The notes: generated by a model from the letters alone, not told the origin. 64,000 nt of DNA from Shewanella mangrovisoli (GCF_019457635.1 NZ_CP080412.1:3596001-3660000), one strand, 5' to 3'. Shown: positions 27,033 through 41,161, numbered from the stretch's first letter. Numbers and translations: made by a program.

Positions 27033-27200
27033 ATGACTAAACTGTTTTTATTCCCGCTTATCCTTTGCTTGCTGTGGATACTGTTTTTAAAAGCCAATGG
27101 TTTACCGCTGGCGCAAGGAAAACGTGGCTTCATCTACATAATAGCCATCAGCGGCACGGTGATTTTGCTGCTTATGCTGCTCCTGTGGTTAACGGCTTAA
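27033..27200 (+). CDS. Small two-helix membrane protein, hypothetical
   Basis: A 55-residue open frame, ATG at 27033 to TAA at 27200. The peptide starts MTKLFLFPLILCLLWILFLK, has a short polar turn (ANGLPLAQGKRGF), and a second hydrophobic helix (FIYIIAISGTVILLLMLLLW in part). Two membrane segments with a basic connecting loop are clear. The ribosome site is weak (GAATGAA). It lies between two terminators and its stop sits inside the stem of a hairpin, which fits an independent gene. I do not know a family. Reality is likely but not certain at this length. Confidence 0.6.
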   Translation: MTKLFLFPLILCLLWILFLKANGLPLAQGKRGFIYIIAISGTVILLLMLLLWLTA

Positions 27201-27226
27201 AAGCCTATTGGTTCACAATAGGCTTT
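27200..27226. terminator. Bidirectional terminator between small membrane protein gene and oadB
   Basis: Perfect 11-base stem AAAGCCTATTG / CAATAGGCTTT with loop GTTCA. It separates convergent genes and can end oadGAB on the minus strand. Confidence 0.8.
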
Positions 27227-27249
27227 GCTCTAGCCTCCAAATTCGCAGC

Positions 27250-28380
27250 TTAGCCAAGCACAGCCAGTAAAATCCCCGCCGCCACCGCAGAGCCTAATAC
27301 CCCAGCAACGTTTGGCCCCATGGCGTGCATCAGCAAAAAGTTATGGTGATTAGCCTCTAACCCCACTTTATTCACTACCCTTGCCGCCATTGGCACTGCC
27401 GATACGCCCGCCGCGCCAATTAACGGGTTGACCTTACCGCTGGTTAATTTGCACATCAGTTTTGCCATCAGCACCCCTGCAGCGGTACCAATCCCGAATG
27501 CCAACGCGCCCAGAACCAAGATCCCCAAGGTTTCGACGCGCAAGAATTGCTCCGCAGAAAGTTTAGAACCAACGGCTAAGCCTAAGAAAATCATGACGAT
27601 ATTAATCAGCTCGTTTTGCGCCGTTTTCGATAATCTATCTACCACACCCGACTCACGCATTAAGTTTCCAAGGCAAAACATACCAACCAAAGGAGTCGCT
27701 GCGGGTAAGAATAAAATCGTTAAGCCCAATACCATCAGCGGGAAAATGATCTTCTCCTTCTTACTCACCTCCCTGAGCTGTTCCATCTTTATCTCACGCT
27801 CGGCTTGGGTCGTGAGTAGACGCATGATCGGCGGCTGGATAATCGGCACCAACGCCATATACGAATAGGCTGCCACAGCAATCGCTCCCAACAACTCAGG
27901 CGCAAGCTTAGAGGCAAGGAAAATCGCCGTAGGTCCATCCGCGCCACCGATAATGGCAATGGCTGCGGCATCCTGCATGGTAAATTCAAAACCAGGCACC
28001 AAATTTAGCGCTATCGCCCCAATTAAGGTTGCAAAAATCCCAAACTGCGCCGCTGCGCCGAGTAGCAAGGTCTTTGGATTGGCAATCAGCGCACTAAAAT
28101 CTGTTAGCGCTCCGACCCCCATAAAGATCAGCAGTGGAAACACCCCGGTTTCAATCCCAACATGGTAGGCGTAATACAGCATACCGCCCTCATCGGTAAA
28201 ACCCGCGTTGGGAATATTTGCCAGCACAGCACCAAAACCAATGGGTAACAGCAGTAGAGGCTCAAAGCCACGCACTATCGCAAGGTATAACAGCAAGGCG
28301 CCTACAGCCATCATTAGAGCTTGCCCTGCAGTAAAATGGGCTATGCCCGTTTCGGCCCAGAAAGCCAGTAAACCATCCAT
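27250..28380 (-). CDS. oadB: Oxaloacetate decarboxylase beta subunit (Na+ pump)
   Basis: A 376-residue inner-membrane subunit that decarboxylates carboxybiotin and exports Na+ in the oxaloacetate decarboxylase complex. The family stretches [12 protein letters not shown] (near residue 48), [21 protein letters not shown] (in pieces, near 110), [17 protein letters not shown] (near 150, with the sodium-site aspartate) and [19 protein letters not shown] (C-terminus) are all present. The start at 28380 has AGGAG six bases upstream. An upstream extension of the frame to 28533 only overlaps oadA out of frame. It is the last gene of oadGAB, 8 bases after oadA. Confidence 0.96.
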   Translation of the reverse strand: MDGLLAFWAETGIAHFTAGQALMMAVGALLLYLAIVRGFEPLLLLPIGFGAVLANIPNAGFTDEGGMLYYAYHVGIETGVFPLLIFMGVGALTDFSALIANPKTLLLGAAAQFGIFATLIGAIALNLVPGFEFTMQDAAAIAIIGGADGPTAIFLASKLAPELLGAIAVAAYSYMALVPIIQPPIMRLLTTQAEREIKMEQLREVSKKEKIIFPLMVLGLTILFLPAATPLVGMFCLGNLMRESGVVDRLSKTAQNELINIVMIFLGLAVGSKLSAEQFLRVETLGILVLGALAFGIGTAAGVLMAKLMCKLTSGKVNPLIGAAGVSAVPMAARVVNKVGLEANHHNFLLMHAMGPNVAGVLGSAVAAGILLAVLG

Positions 28381-28388
28381 AACGACTC

Positions 28389-30224
28389 CTAGGCTAAGGC
28401 CAATAATTGAGAACCCACTGCAACCGAATCCCCTTCCTTCACAAAGAGATGGGTAATAATGCCATCCCCCTGTGCGCGGATTTCGGTTTCCATTTTCATG
28501 GCCTCTAGGATGATAACGACATCGCCGGCGCACACCTTGTCACCAATACCAACATGCACTTTGAAGATATTGCCCGATAGGGGCGCACTCATCTTAAGTT
28601 TCACTTCACTGGTTTGAGGCACTGGCGCAGCACTCGACTGAGAAGGATTAGTTTGACCAAGCTGCTGTGCGGCTTGACCTTGAGCTTGGATTTGACTGAT
28701 TTCGCCACCCTCGGCGACTTCAACCACATAAGTTTGCCCCTCAACCGTGACGGTATAGGTTTCGGCCTCACGTGGCGTAGCAGGTAACACTGACGCAAGT
28801 TCAGGTTTTGGCTCAAAGGCGGTTGGATCGTGACGGTGCTTTAAAAACTGTAAGCCAATCTGCGGGAAGAGCGCATAGATGAGTAAATCATCGTCCAGAG
28901 ACTTTTCATTACTCTCTGAGACGAGACTAATCCCTTGGTCCTGCGCCTTTGATAATAACTCCGCACGCAAGTTTTCAAGTTCTGGTGAAAGTAAATCAGC
29001 AGGACGGCAGGTTATCGCCGCCGCGCCGTTTAGCACTCTGGCCTGCAACTCGAGATTAACTGGGGCTGGAGTGGCGCCATATTCGCCCCTTAACACGCCT
29101 TCAGTCTCTTTCGTCAACGATTGATATCTTTGCCCCATCAGTACGTTGATAACCGCCTGTGAGCCAACAATTTGCGAGGTTGGGGTAACCAAAGGCAGAA
29201 AACCTAAATCCTGACGTACCCGAGGGATCTCCTCCAGCACAGCATCGAGCTTATCGGCCGCGCCTTGTTCTTTGAGCTGACTCTCCATGTTCGTCAACAT
29301 GCCACCGGGCACTTGAGCGCGAAGAATGCGTGAATCAATGCCCTTTAACGCCCCTTCAAACTTGGCGTACTTTTTCCGCACCTCACGGAAATAAGCGGCA
29401 ATATCTTCAAGCAAGGCAAGGTCATAGTGAGTTTCACGCTCAGTCTCCGCCACCATAGCAACCACAGTTTCAGTTGCCGTATGACCATAGGTTTGGCTCA
29501 TGGAAGAAATCGCGGTATCGAGCACATCGATTCCCGCCTCTATCGCCTTTTGATAGGTAGCAGTACTCAGGCCAGTGGTGGCGTGACAATGCAATGAGAG
29601 CATGAGTTGAGTTTGTGATTTTAAGCGACTGATAAGCTCAAAGGCTTCCATCGGCTTGAGTAGACCCGCCATATCTTTAATGCACAGCGAATGGCAGCCC
29701 ATGTCCTCAAGACGCTTTGCCATATCGACCCATGTATTAACCGTATGAACGGGGCTGGTCGTATAAGAAATTGTGCCCTGCGCGTGCCCACCGACATCAC
29801 GCACCGCCTTTACCGCCATCTCAAGGTTACGCACATCATTCATCGCATCAAAGATACGGAACACATCCACACCATTGGCATGGGCACGTTCGACAAAACG
29901 TGTCACTAAATCATCGGCATAATGGCGATAACCCAAAAGGTTTTGTCCGCGCAGTAACATTTGCTGAGGCGTATTAGGCATTAACTTTTTCAACTCACGG
30001 CTCCTGTCCCAAGGATCTTCACCCAAATAACGAATGCAGGCATCGAAGGTCGCTCCGCCCCAAGACTCGAGCGACCAAAATCCCACTTTATCTAGCAGAG
30101 GTGCAATCGGAAGCATGTCATCAATGCGTAAACGCGTTGCTAAAATAGACTGATGTGCATCCCTCAAGACAACATCGGTTAACTGTAATGGCTTAGACGC
30201 CACAATCGAATTTACTCGGTTCAT
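28389..30224 (-). CDS. oadA: Oxaloacetate decarboxylase alpha subunit (biotin-carrying carboxyltransferase)
   Basis: A 611-residue cytoplasmic subunit that transfers CO2 from oxaloacetate to its own biotin. The carboxyltransferase domain begins with [17 protein letters not shown] near residue 18. It includes [12 protein letters not shown] near 118, [11 protein letters not shown] near 175 with the metal lysine, and [10 protein letters not shown] near 205. A conserved middle region is followed by a linker rich in Gln and Pro. The biotinyl domain has the target lysine in EAMKMET at about residue 577. The start at 30224 uses a GGAG six bases upstream; an ATG at 30236 overlaps the oadG stop and is an alternative adding four residues. 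Second gene of oadGAB. Confidence 0.95.
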   Translation of the reverse strand: MNRVNSIVASKPLQLTDVVLRDAHQSILATRLRIDDMLPIAPLLDKVGFWSLESWGGATFDACIRYLGEDPWDRSRELKKLMPNTPQQMLLRGQNLLGYRHYADDLVTRFVERAHANGVDVFRIFDAMNDVRNLEMAVKAVRDVGGHAQGTISYTTSPVHTVNTWVDMAKRLEDMGCHSLCIKDMAGLLKPMEAFELISRLKSQTQLMLSLHCHATTGLSTATYQKAIEAGIDVLDTAISSMSQTYGHTATETVVAMVAETERETHYDLALLEDIAAYFREVRKKYAKFEGALKGIDSRILRAQVPGGMLTNMESQLKEQGAADKLDAVLEEIPRVRQDLGFLPLVTPTSQIVGSQAVINVLMGQRYQSLTKETEGVLRGEYGATPAPVNLELQARVLNGAAAITCRPADLLSPELENLRAELLSKAQDQGISLVSESNEKSLDDDLLIYALFPQIGLQFLKHRHDPTAFEPKPELASVLPATPREAETYTVTVEGQTYVVEVAEGGEISQIQAQGQAAQQLGQTNPSQSSAAPVPQTSEVKLKMSAPLSGNIFKVHVGIGDKVCAGDVVIILEAMKMETEIRAQGDGIITHLFVKEGDSVAVGSQLLALA

Positions 30225-30235
30225 ATGGCGCTCCA

Positions 30236-30493
30236 TTATTTAGCCTGAGAACGATACTGCTGGACGGCTAAGCTGATCGCAGCCACCAATTTAGGATCCA
30301 AGGTGTTTGCAGCTCCGATTGAGCTCGCATCATTCACCTTTAACGGCTCTGCTACTTTGGGCTCTTCACGGCACCACTTAGCAACCAGATGTACACCTAA
30401 TATCAATACACTTAAAAATAAATAGACTAGCCCCATGCCCAATAACATGATGCCAACAGCATCTAAAAGCTGTTGTGTTAGCTCCCCTTTCAC
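30236..30493 (-). CDS. oadG: Oxaloacetate decarboxylase gamma subunit
   Basis: An 85-residue membrane-anchored subunit that assembles the alpha and beta subunits and carries the C-terminal zinc-binding tail in the family. One membrane helix is clear ([25 protein letters not shown] in part, about residues 11-38), followed by [19 protein letters not shown], typical of OadG. It starts with GTG at 30493, preceded by GGAGGAGG. The stop overlaps a possible oadA ATG. It is the first gene of the operon, 90 bases downstream of a PdhR-type palindrome. Confidence 0.93.
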   Translation of the reverse strand: MKGELTQQLLDAVGIMLLGMGLVYLFLSVLILGVHLVAKWCREEPKVAEPLKVNDASSIGAANTLDPKLVAAISLAVQQYRSQAK

Positions 30494-31045
30494 GTCAGTA
30501 CCTCCTCCAGCTTCTCAACCCACATCAAGTATTAAATTTACAACTACACAACATATCCATTGATAGCAAACTCAATCGCTGAATGTAAATTGGTAAGACC
30601 AATTTACATAAGATCAGCAACAAGTGTCTGAGGGATCCTTAGTGAACGAGCGATAAAATGAATATTCGTTAATGAAACAGTAAAGCAGAGATTTTTGTTG
30701 AGGAGTGAGGACGGGATAAAGATACGAGCCAAGATACAACTAAAAGCAAACGGGCTGACAATAAGGCTCAAAATCTCCCTTAAACGAGCATACAAAAAGT
30801 ACGAGCTTTGAATTTAACGATTAGTCCTATAAGAACAAAAATCACAGGAACCTCAATATGGTGCGCTACAGTATTTGGACCAAGCTGATATTTAAAGGAA
30901 TGATGCTAAAAGTGTTGAAGAATGAAGAAAACGGAGCAAAAAGTCGCTCTCTATTAACACTGCATATGAGGCAATAAATTAAAGAAGTCAGTAATTAGAG
31001 AAGTATTTTGAAGAATAGAACGTTGAAATTGAAAACGCCAAAAAC
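30494..31045. other. Intergenic region between oadG and the rRNA operon end
   Basis: About 550 AT-rich bases. The part next to oadG holds the promoter and the PdhR-type operator at 30583-30609. The rest lies beyond the last rRNA terminator on the minus strand. A 63-codon open frame at 30604-30795 (minus) overlaps the operator, lacks a ribosome site and resembles nothing I know, so I do not call it a gene. I see nothing else. Confidence 0.5.
30583..30609 (-). promoter_or_regulatory. PdhR-type operator upstream of oadGAB
   Basis: ATGTAAATTGGT and ACCAATTTACAT are perfect 12-base inverted arms around AAG. The core AATTGGT-N3-ACCAATT equals the PdhR consensus known from E. coli. On the minus strand its proximal arm contains TTTACA, which with TATCAA 18 bases further could form the oadG promoter. 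A bound repressor would then block the -35 region (inference). Confidence 0.75.
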
Positions 31046-31075
31046 AAAAAAGCCAGCTTCTTCAGCTGGCTTTAT
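31046..31075 (-). terminator. Second rRNA-operon terminator, after the 5S remnant
   Basis: AAAAAAGCCAGCT / AGCTGGCTTT stem with a TCTTC loop lies just past a truncated 5S-like sequence. It resembles in position the terminator at 31250-31280 after the intact 5S. Confidence 0.75.
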
Positions 31076-31082
31076 TGTTTAA

Positions 31083-31117
31083 TTAGGCGCTTGGCAATGA
31101 CCTACTCCCACATGGGG
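31083..31117 (-). pseudogene. Truncated 5S rRNA remnant
   Basis: These 35 bases repeat the 3' end of the intact 5S gene (31291-31325 on the plus strand) with only a few differences, one at 31096 (A for G) and one at 31108 (C for T). The similarity stops abruptly, and the rest of a 5S is missing. It reads as what is left of a tandem 5S copy with its own terminator. Confidence 0.75.
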
Positions 31118-31249
31118 GTGAAATCATAGCACTATAAATACGCAGTATTTAGCCATGAATTGAACGCGAAGAAGCTTGTCTTCGTAGCTGGGGAGCCCGC
31201 TTAGCGGCGGGTCGACATAGAGGTAGCTTTTCGCGGAGCGTATAAACAC

Positions 31250-31280
31250 AAAAGCCCCAGCGGTTTATGCTAGGGCTTTT
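31250..31280 (-). terminator. Terminator directly after the intact 5S rRNA
   Basis: On the minus strand AAAAGCCCTAGC pairs with GCTGGGGCTTTT (one T-G wobble), 14 bases past the 5S 3' end. Confidence 0.8.
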
Positions 31281-31293
31281 CTGTTTATTTAGG

Positions 31294-31412
31294 CGCTTGG
31301 CGATGACCTACTCTCACATGGGGAGACCCCACACTACCATCGGCGCGATTGCGTTTCACTTCTGAGTTCGGGATGGGATCAGGTGGGACCACAATGCTAT
31401 TGTCACCAAGCA
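31294..31412 (-). rRNA. rrf: 5S ribosomal RNA
   Basis: A full-length 5S gene of about 119 bases. The 5' end TGCTTGG pairs with the 3' CCAAGCG, and internal CCCATCCCGAACTCAGAAGTG (in part) is the universally recognisable loop. It lies 128 bases after 23S. Ends are placed by pairing and may be off by one or two bases. Confidence 0.95.
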
Positions 31413-31539
31413 AATTTGTTATTCACTACCCGTCTTATCGTCGCAGGCAGTAAATGAATTCAGAAAGCTGTTTGAGTTGCACTTCTTAAGTGTTTGTATT
31501 CAAGCTAAGTACTCTTAGCAAAACCCATCTGGGTTGTAT

Positions 31540-34429
<2,890 letters not shown>

Positions 34430-34738
34430 ATACAACCCAAATGAGTTTCACATCACTTGCGCTGTTGCGACCAGCTGGTTTTACTTGTCTCATCTTCGAC
34501 CAAGAAGATGGACTCGCCTTAGACTTGAATATTCAAGACACTTAAAAAGTGTTTTAAGAACTCAATTTTTCGTATTAACACAACGACAGACATCATTGTA
34601 TTAATTACTATCAGCTTTCCAAATTGTTAAAGAACAATGCTTACCGGCAAGCGGTGCATTTCGCTCTCCCTCCTCTTTCGAGAAGTTCAACAAGCCATCT
34701 GTGTGAACACTCAACAAACATCGAGTTAGTCGTATAGG
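34430..34738 (-). other. 16S-23S spacer without tRNA genes, with boxA
   Basis: About 309 bases between 16S and 23S. I looked for tRNA-Ile, tRNA-Ala and tRNA-Glu and found none. A boxA-like element (minus TGTTCTTTAACA) sits at 34625-34636 and supports antitermination into 23S. The flanks of 23S (34430-34450 with 31510-31539) can pair to form the processing stem. Confidence 0.75.
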
Positions 34739-36279
<1,541 letters not shown>

Positions 36280-36470
36280 AAAGTTTTGTGAACCCGAAGG
36301 TTCGGCTCAATGAATTCTGATTTGTCGTTTCAACTCAAAAGCCAAAACAAACTGTACATATTGCTATGAACACTCATTCATTGATGTAAATTTTGATTAC
36401 TCGCCAAACGACAGAGTAATTTCGATTAACTCAACACCTGTGAGTGTCCACACAGATTTCTTGTTTAGAT

Positions 36471-36482
36471 TGTTAAAGAGCA
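36471..36482 (-). promoter_or_regulatory. boxA antitermination element of the rRNA leader
   Basis: TGCTCTTTAACA on the minus strand equals the NusB/NusE-binding boxA of E. coli rRNA operons, 190 bases before 16S. Confidence 0.85.
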
Positions 36483-36528
36483 TTTGACCATTCACTTCGC
36501 GTTACCGCTCAGCGGGTCAGGGCTGCGT

Positions 36529-36556
36529 ATTCTACGCATTTCCCATTTGGCGTCAA
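36529..36556 (-). promoter_or_regulatory. rRNA operon promoter P2
   Basis: TTGACG, 16 bases, TAGAAT on the minus strand. The 16-base spacer is typical of rRNA promoters. It lies 250 bases before 16S and just upstream of boxA. Confidence 0.75.
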
Positions 36557-36663
36557 GGCGTTTTTGCAAACTTCTTGATGCTTTCGAATCAAGTGCACAT
36601 TTTGCATTCGATTCGCACTGATACCGCATTCGCTTTCGCTGTCCGCCGTGTCAGTGGATGCGC

Positions 36664-36691
36664 ATTATAGGCAGCAGAACTTTTTGTGCAA
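36664..36691 (-). promoter_or_regulatory. rRNA operon promoter P1
   Basis: TTGCAC, 16 bases, TATAAT on the minus strand, with a GC-rich discriminator (GCGCATCC) and an A/T-rich upstream stretch (AATTTGTTAAAAAA) that fits an UP element. Together with P2 it forms the usual tandem arrangement. Confidence 0.82.
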
Positions 36692-36892
36692 GGGCTTTTT
36701 TAACAAATTACGTCAAGTGAACAAATAACCAGCAAAACGGCAAGTATCGGATAAATATGCTGCAATCTTTGTCACTTGGGTTGATAAGTTTGGCATACGC
36801 GGCATGGATGTGCAGGGAATTCTATAGACTGAATAGCCTTAAGAAAGGACGCTTTAAAACTTTTGCATATATAGATGTATATATGTCGGATG

Positions 36893-36935
36893 AGAAAAAC
36901 GGTTCAAGAGTAACGAATAGCGACTCTTGAACCGT
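36893..36935 (-). terminator. Intrinsic terminator of pssA
   Basis: Perfect 13-base stem ACGGTTCAAGAGT / ACTCTTGAACCGT with an 11-base loop, followed on the minus strand by TTTTTCT. It lies 48 bases past the pssA stop. An 8-base AT palindrome at 36866-36885 follows. Confidence 0.85.
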
Positions 36936-36982
36936 AGAACTAACTCATGGAATAAAAGCTTGTGAATGTAGGAACTGTCGGC

Positions 36983-37801
36983 CTAAGGCTTATCCGCAGA
37001 ATTTGTCGAACTCTTGGCCCCCTCTCCCGCGTCCAGCTCCTTTTCATGCTCTCCATCGCCCACAATGTGTGCCACTTTTAGTTTTCTCACGGTACGAATA
37101 GTGATCACTGGCCCAGAGATGGCGTAGAGGTAAAAACCAATACAGAGAATTAATGCTGGTTGCACCGACACCACCACAAACACGCCAACCACAAATAAGA
37201 TAGCAATGAAATTCACTTTGCCGCGCCAGTCAATTTCCTTAAATGAGTGATAACGGAAATTACTCACCATTAATAATCCCGTAATAGCCGTAATCAATCC
37301 GGCTATCCAACTGATATTCTTACCATCAAGGCTATATTGATTGCCAAGCCAAATGCTACCTGCAATAACTGCCGCAGCCGCAGGACTCGCTAAGCCTTGA
37401 AAATAACGTTTATCTGCCACGCCTACCTGAGTATTAAAACGAGCAAGCCTTAATGCAGCGCCCGCACAATAGATAAATGCAGCCAGCCAACCTACCTTGC
37501 CTAAATCCGCAAGCGCCCAATTATAGGCGAGCAACGCAGGCGCCATACCAAATGACACCATGTCCGCCATGCTGTCATATTCGGCACCAAAGTCACTTTG
37601 CGTATTCGTTAACCTTGCCACTCTGCCGTCTAAGCCATCGCAAATCATGGCCACAAAAATCGCAATCGCCGCCGCTTCAAAGTTAGCATTCATAGAGGCA
37701 ATCACAGCATAGAAACCGGAAAACAAGCCTGCAGTGGTGAATAAATTTGGCAGTAAATAGATACCTTTATTCTTTACTGTTTGATTCGAAGAATTTTGCA
37801 T
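36983..37801 (-). CDS. pssA: CDP-diacylglycerol--serine O-phosphatidyltransferase
   Basis: A 272-residue inner-membrane enzyme that makes phosphatidylserine, the precursor of phosphatidylethanolamine. It belongs to the CDP-alcohol phosphotransferase family. The signature DG-x2-AR-x8-G-x3-D-x3-D is complete in DGLDGRVARL, SDFGAEYDSMADMVSFG near residues 55-85. About seven hydrophobic segments follow. It is the membrane type of PssA (as in Bacillus), not the E. coli phospholipase-D type. The hydrophilic tail after about residue 240 (GEHEKELDAGEGAKSS) is poorly conserved. It is the only gene between the rRNA promoters and the DUF4124 gene and ends at a clear terminator. Confidence 0.93.
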   Translation of the reverse strand: MQNSSNQTVKNKGIYLLPNLFTTAGLFSGFYAVIASMNANFEAAAIAIFVAMICDGLDGRVARLTNTQSDFGAEYDSMADMVSFGMAPALLAYNWALADLGKVGWLAAFIYCAGAALRLARFNTQVGVADKRYFQGLASPAAAAVIAGSIWLGNQYSLDGKNISWIAGLITAITGLLMVSNFRYHSFKEIDWRGKVNFIAILFVVGVFVVVSVQPALILCIGFYLYAISGPVITIRTVRKLKVAHIVGDGEHEKELDAGEGAKSSTNSADKP

Positions 37802-37892
37802 ACACTTATAAAGCTATGAGCTGAAATGGAAGTAGGCTTCAAGATAGCATATTTTACTATCATGTCGATGGTGGCCCTTAGGGATGATTTTT

Positions 37893-38357
37893 ATGTTAAG
37901 AAAAGCCAAGGTTAGCGCAATGTTTCTGCGGATTGCATGCTTAATGCTGCTCACTCAGCCCGTATTAGCTGGGGTGATTTACACTTGGGTTGATGAGAAT
38001 GGTGTCACCCATTACAGTCAACAACCACCGGAGCAGGAGCAATCTAAAACGCAGCAACTTTATAGCGAAGATATCGAGCCAGGTAAGATTGGCTATATCG
38101 CTCCCGTTAAAAAAGATGCCCCCCCTGAAATGTCCGAGTCCGAAAAGTCGGCGGCGTTAATTAAAGAGAAAGACGCTAAGCAAGCCGAAGCGATTTGTGA
38201 AAATGCTAAACATAATTTAGATGTGTTAACGACTCATACCAAACTTACCCGTCAAGCAGACGGTAATAAAGAACCTGTCGCGATGACAGAAGAAGAACGC
38301 CAAGCGGCAATTAGCGAGAATCAGCAGCGGATAAAACTGTTTTGCAATAAGAAATAA
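37893..38357 (+). CDS. DUF4124 domain exported protein
   Basis: A 154-residue protein with a signal peptide (cleavage likely after QPVLA) and an N-terminal DUF4124 domain, recognised by IYTWVDENGVTHYSQQPP near residue 35. The rest is charged and helical (about 80-150) with two cysteines. DUF4124 is widespread in proteobacterial periplasmic proteins, without a known role. The ATG at 37893 is preferred because AGGGATG lies about 8 bases upstream; an ATG at 37884 is too close to it, and one at 37920 would shorten the signal n-region. It ends at a strong terminator that also faces clpB. Confidence 0.85.
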   Translation: MLRKAKVSAMFLRIACLMLLTQPVLAGVIYTWVDENGVTHYSQQPPEQEQSKTQQLYSEDIEPGKIGYIAPVKKDAPPEMSESEKSAALIKEKDAKQAEAICENAKHNLDVLTTHTKLTRQADGNKEPVAMTEEERQAAISENQQRIKLFCNKK

Positions 38358-38465
38358 TGCTCTACGTTTGTTATAGGATCGACCGAAGCCTTAATAGCAA
38401 AGCCACGCTACTGCTAGCCACTCTTTTAGGGTTAGCGAACACTTTATCAGTAGCATATAGATATA

Positions 38466-38497
38466 AAAAAACCGAAGTCTAAGACTTCGGTTTTTTG
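38466..38497. terminator. Bidirectional terminator between DUF4124 gene and clpB
   Basis: AAAAAACCGAAGTC / GACTTCGGTTTTTT stem between convergent genes. Confidence 0.9.
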
Positions 38498-38539
38498 TTT
38501 AGGTTAAGCAGCATTTAGCACGGTAACCATCCGCGCAAA

Positions 38540-41113
38540 TTATTGCTCGAATACCAACTCACCATCGACGCAACTGACCTTGATAGGTTTGCCGGGCAGT
38601 AAATCGCCACGCAGTAATTTTTGCGCTAATGGGTTTTCTATCTCTTGCTGCAAGGCACGTTTCAGCGGTCTTGCGCCATAAACCGGGTCGAAACCAATTT
38701 CGGCGATTAACGATAATGCCTCGTCGGTGATCTCCAGCGTATAGTCTTTCTCTGCCAAACGCTTACGCAATGAAGCAATTTGGATAGAAGCAATATGCTT
38801 GATATTTTCCGCATCCAAGGGATGGAATACCACAGACTCATCGATCCGGTTTAAGAACTCGGGTCTAAAGCTATGGGTAACTACATTCATCACCGCGCTC
38901 TTCATTTCGCTGTAACTTAGGTGACCGAATCCTTCTTGGATAATGTCAGAGCCTAAGTTTGAGGTCATGATGATCACCGTATTTCTAAAATCGACGGTAC
39001 GACCTTGACCATCGGTTAAGCGGCCATCATCCAACACCTGCAGCAAAATGTTGAACACGTCTGGGTGAGCCTTTTCCACCTCATCGAGCAAAATCACTGA
39101 ATAAGGTTTACGGCGCACCGCTTCAGTTAAGTAACCGCCCTCTTCATAGCCGACATAGCCTGGAGGCGCACCAACTAAACGGGAAACCGCATGTTTCTCC
39201 ATAAATTCAGACATGTCGATGCGCACTAAGGCCGATTCCGTATCGAAGAGGAACTTAGCCAACGACTTACATAGCTCAGTTTTACCCACACCGGTTGGTC
39301 CTAAGAACAGGAACGAACCAATAGGACGATTCGGATCGGCAAGCCCTGCGCGGCTACGGCGAATCGCATTGGCGACCGCATCCACGGCTTCGTTTTGGCC
39401 AATCACCCGCTCATGCAGTGCCACTTCCATTTGCAGTAGCTTTTCACGCTCGCCTTCAAGCATCTTAGAAACCGGAATCCCCGTCGCCTTTGATAGCACT
39501 TCGGCGATTTCTAAGTCAGTGACTTTATTGCGTAGCAGCGTCATGTCCTGCATTTCGGCTTGCGATGCTAAGTCCAGTTGCTTTTCAAGCTCTGGAATAC
39601 GGCCATATTGCAGCTCGGACATACGGGTTAGATCGCCCGCGCGGCGTGCCACTTCTAAATCCATCCGAGCTTGTTCGAGGTCAGCTTTAATATGCTGAGT
39701 CCCCGCTAGCGCCGCTTTTTCGGTGCGCCAGATTTCATTAAGCTCCGACGCCTTAGCCTCAACCTCATGTAACTCGACGCGTAAATGGTCGAGTCGACGG
39801 CGGCTCGCCTCATCGTTTTCTTTGGCTAATGCCTGCTCTTCCAGTTTCAACTGGATAGCACGACGCTCCAATCTGTCGAGGGATTCAGGCTTAGAATCCA
39901 TCTGCATACGGATGCTCGATGCCGCCTCGTCAATCAAGTCGATCGCTTTATCGGGTAATTTACGGTCCGACACATAACGGTGCGACATAGTCGCCGCCGC
40001 CACAATCGCCGGGTCGGTAATTTCCACATGGTGATGCAGCTCGTAACGCTCTTTGAGACCACGCAAAATCGCAATGGTATCTTCAACGCTAGGCTCATCC
40101 ACTAGTACTTTTTGGAAGCGGCGCTCAAGGGCGGCATCCTTTTCAATATATTGACGATATTCGTCGAGAGTGGTCGCGCCCACACAGTGAAGATCGCCAC
40201 GGGCCAGCGCAGGCTTTAACATATTGCCCGCATCCATGGCGCCATCGCCTTTACCCGCGCCCACCATAGTGTGCAACTCGTCGATAAAGAGGATTACTTG
40301 GCCTTCTTCCTGTGCCAGCTCGTTAAGCACGGCTTTTAAACGCTCTTCAAACTCACCACGGTATTTAGCGCCCGCAATCAGTGCGCCCATGTCTAAGGAT
40401 AAAACGCGTTTATTTTTAATTCCTTCAGGCACTTCACCGTTCACAATACGCTGAGCGAGGCCTTCAACAATCGCGGTTTTACCCACGCCAGGCTCACCAA
40501 TCAACACAGGGTTGTTTTTACTACGGCGTTGCAACACTTGAATGGTGCGGCGGATCTCATCGTCACGGCCAATCACAGGGTCGAGTTTGCCCTGCTCGGC
40601 ACGCTCGGTGAGATCGACAGTGAACTTTTTCAGCGCTTGGCGTTGGTCTTCCGCGTTAGGATCATCCACATTCTGACCACCGCGCACTTGCTCAATGGTT
40701 TGCTCCAGCAGCTCTTTGGTGGCGCCGGATTTCTTTAAGCATTGCGCTAAGGCATCGCTGCCTTCGAGTGCAGCTAAGACAAACAACTCACTGGAGATAT
40801 ATTTGTCTTTGCGCTTTTGCGCCAACTTGTCGCACAGGTTTAATAAGCGAATTAAACCTTGGGATAATTGCACATCGCCGCCAGTGCCTTCGACTTGTGG
40901 CAGACGTTCAAGCTCTTGGCTCAAGAGCGAGCGCAGCGCACTCACCCGAATGCCAGCTTGGGTTAACAAAGGATGGATTGAACCAGAATCCTGGTTGAGC
41001 AGCGCCATCATCAAATGTAACGGTTCGATAAACTGATGATCACGCCCGAGCGCGAGCGACTGGGCATCTGAGATGGCAAGCTGAAATTTATTGGTCATAC
41101 GATCGAGTCGCAT
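38540..41113 (-). CDS. clpB: ATP-dependent disaggregase ClpB
   Basis: An 857-residue Hsp100 chaperone, the same length as E. coli ClpB. With DnaK it pulls proteins out of aggregates in the cytoplasm. The N-terminal domain (1-145) opens with [22 protein letters not shown] (in part). The first AAA+ module has Walker A GEPGVGKT near residue 206 and Walker [10 protein letters not shown] near 275. A coiled-coil middle domain spans about 410-520. The second AAA+ module has GPTGVGKT near 605 and [20 protein letters not shown] near 675. The ATG at 41113 has AGGAGG five bases upstream. A near-perfect sigma-32 promoter lies at 41162-41189, so heat-shock control is expected. No neighbour shares the transcript for certain. 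Confidence 0.98.
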   Translation of the reverse strand: MRLDRMTNKFQLAISDAQSLALGRDHQFIEPLHLMMALLNQDSGSIHPLLTQAGIRVSALRSLLSQELERLPQVEGTGGDVQLSQGLIRLLNLCDKLAQKRKDKYISSELFVLAALEGSDALAQCLKKSGATKELLEQTIEQVRGGQNVDDPNAEDQRQALKKFTVDLTERAEQGKLDPVIGRDDEIRRTIQVLQRRSKNNPVLIGEPGVGKTAIVEGLAQRIVNGEVPEGIKNKRVLSLDMGALIAGAKYRGEFEERLKAVLNELAQEEGQVILFIDELHTMVGAGKGDGAMDAGNMLKPALARGDLHCVGATTLDEYRQYIEKDAALERRFQKVLVDEPSVEDTIAILRGLKERYELHHHVEITDPAIVAAATMSHRYVSDRKLPDKAIDLIDEAASSIRMQMDSKPESLDRLERRAIQLKLEEQALAKENDEASRRRLDHLRVELHEVEAKASELNEIWRTEKAALAGTQHIKADLEQARMDLEVARRAGDLTRMSELQYGRIPELEKQLDLASQAEMQDMTLLRNKVTDLEIAEVLSKATGIPVSKMLEGEREKLLQMEVALHERVIGQNEAVDAVANAIRRSRAGLADPNRPIGSFLFLGPTGVGKTELCKSLAKFLFDTESALVRIDMSEFMEKHAVSRLVGAPPGYVGYEEGGYLTEAVRRKPYSVILLDEVEKAHPDVFNILLQVLDDGRLTDGQGRTVDFRNTVIIMTSNLGSDIIQEGFGHLSYSEMKSAVMNVVTHSFRPEFLNRIDESVVFHPLDAENIKHIASIQIASLRKRLAEKDYTLEITDEALSLIAEIGFDPVYGARPLKRALQQEIENPLAQKLLRGDLLPGKPIKVSCVDGELVFEQ

Positions 41114-41161
41114 ACAGCCTCCTAAAACTCACAAATGAGGTATAACATTTTGTTAGTTAAA

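Larger units (their letters stand above)
36280..36660 (-). other. rRNA operon leader
   Basis: The transcribed leader holds boxA at 36471-36482 (TGCTCTTTAACA on the minus strand, identical to the E. coli element) and a second promoter at 36529-36556. No coding region is seen. Confidence 0.75.

Noticed and set aside
30604..30795. 63-codon open frame on the minus strand (starting MYARLREILSLIVSPF)
   Set aside because: It overlaps the PdhR-type operator, has no ribosome site and matches no family I know. AT-rich intergenic DNA gives such frames by chance.
36866..36885. AT palindrome CATATATA-GATG-TATATATG as an operator
   Set aside because: It lies between the pssA terminator and about 175 bases upstream of the rRNA promoter, with no gene start nearby. 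A low-complexity AT palindrome is weak evidence.
39213..39698. 161-codon antisense frame within clpB
   Set aside because: Serine- and arginine-rich translation typical of a reversed coding strand, and clpB is unequivocal.
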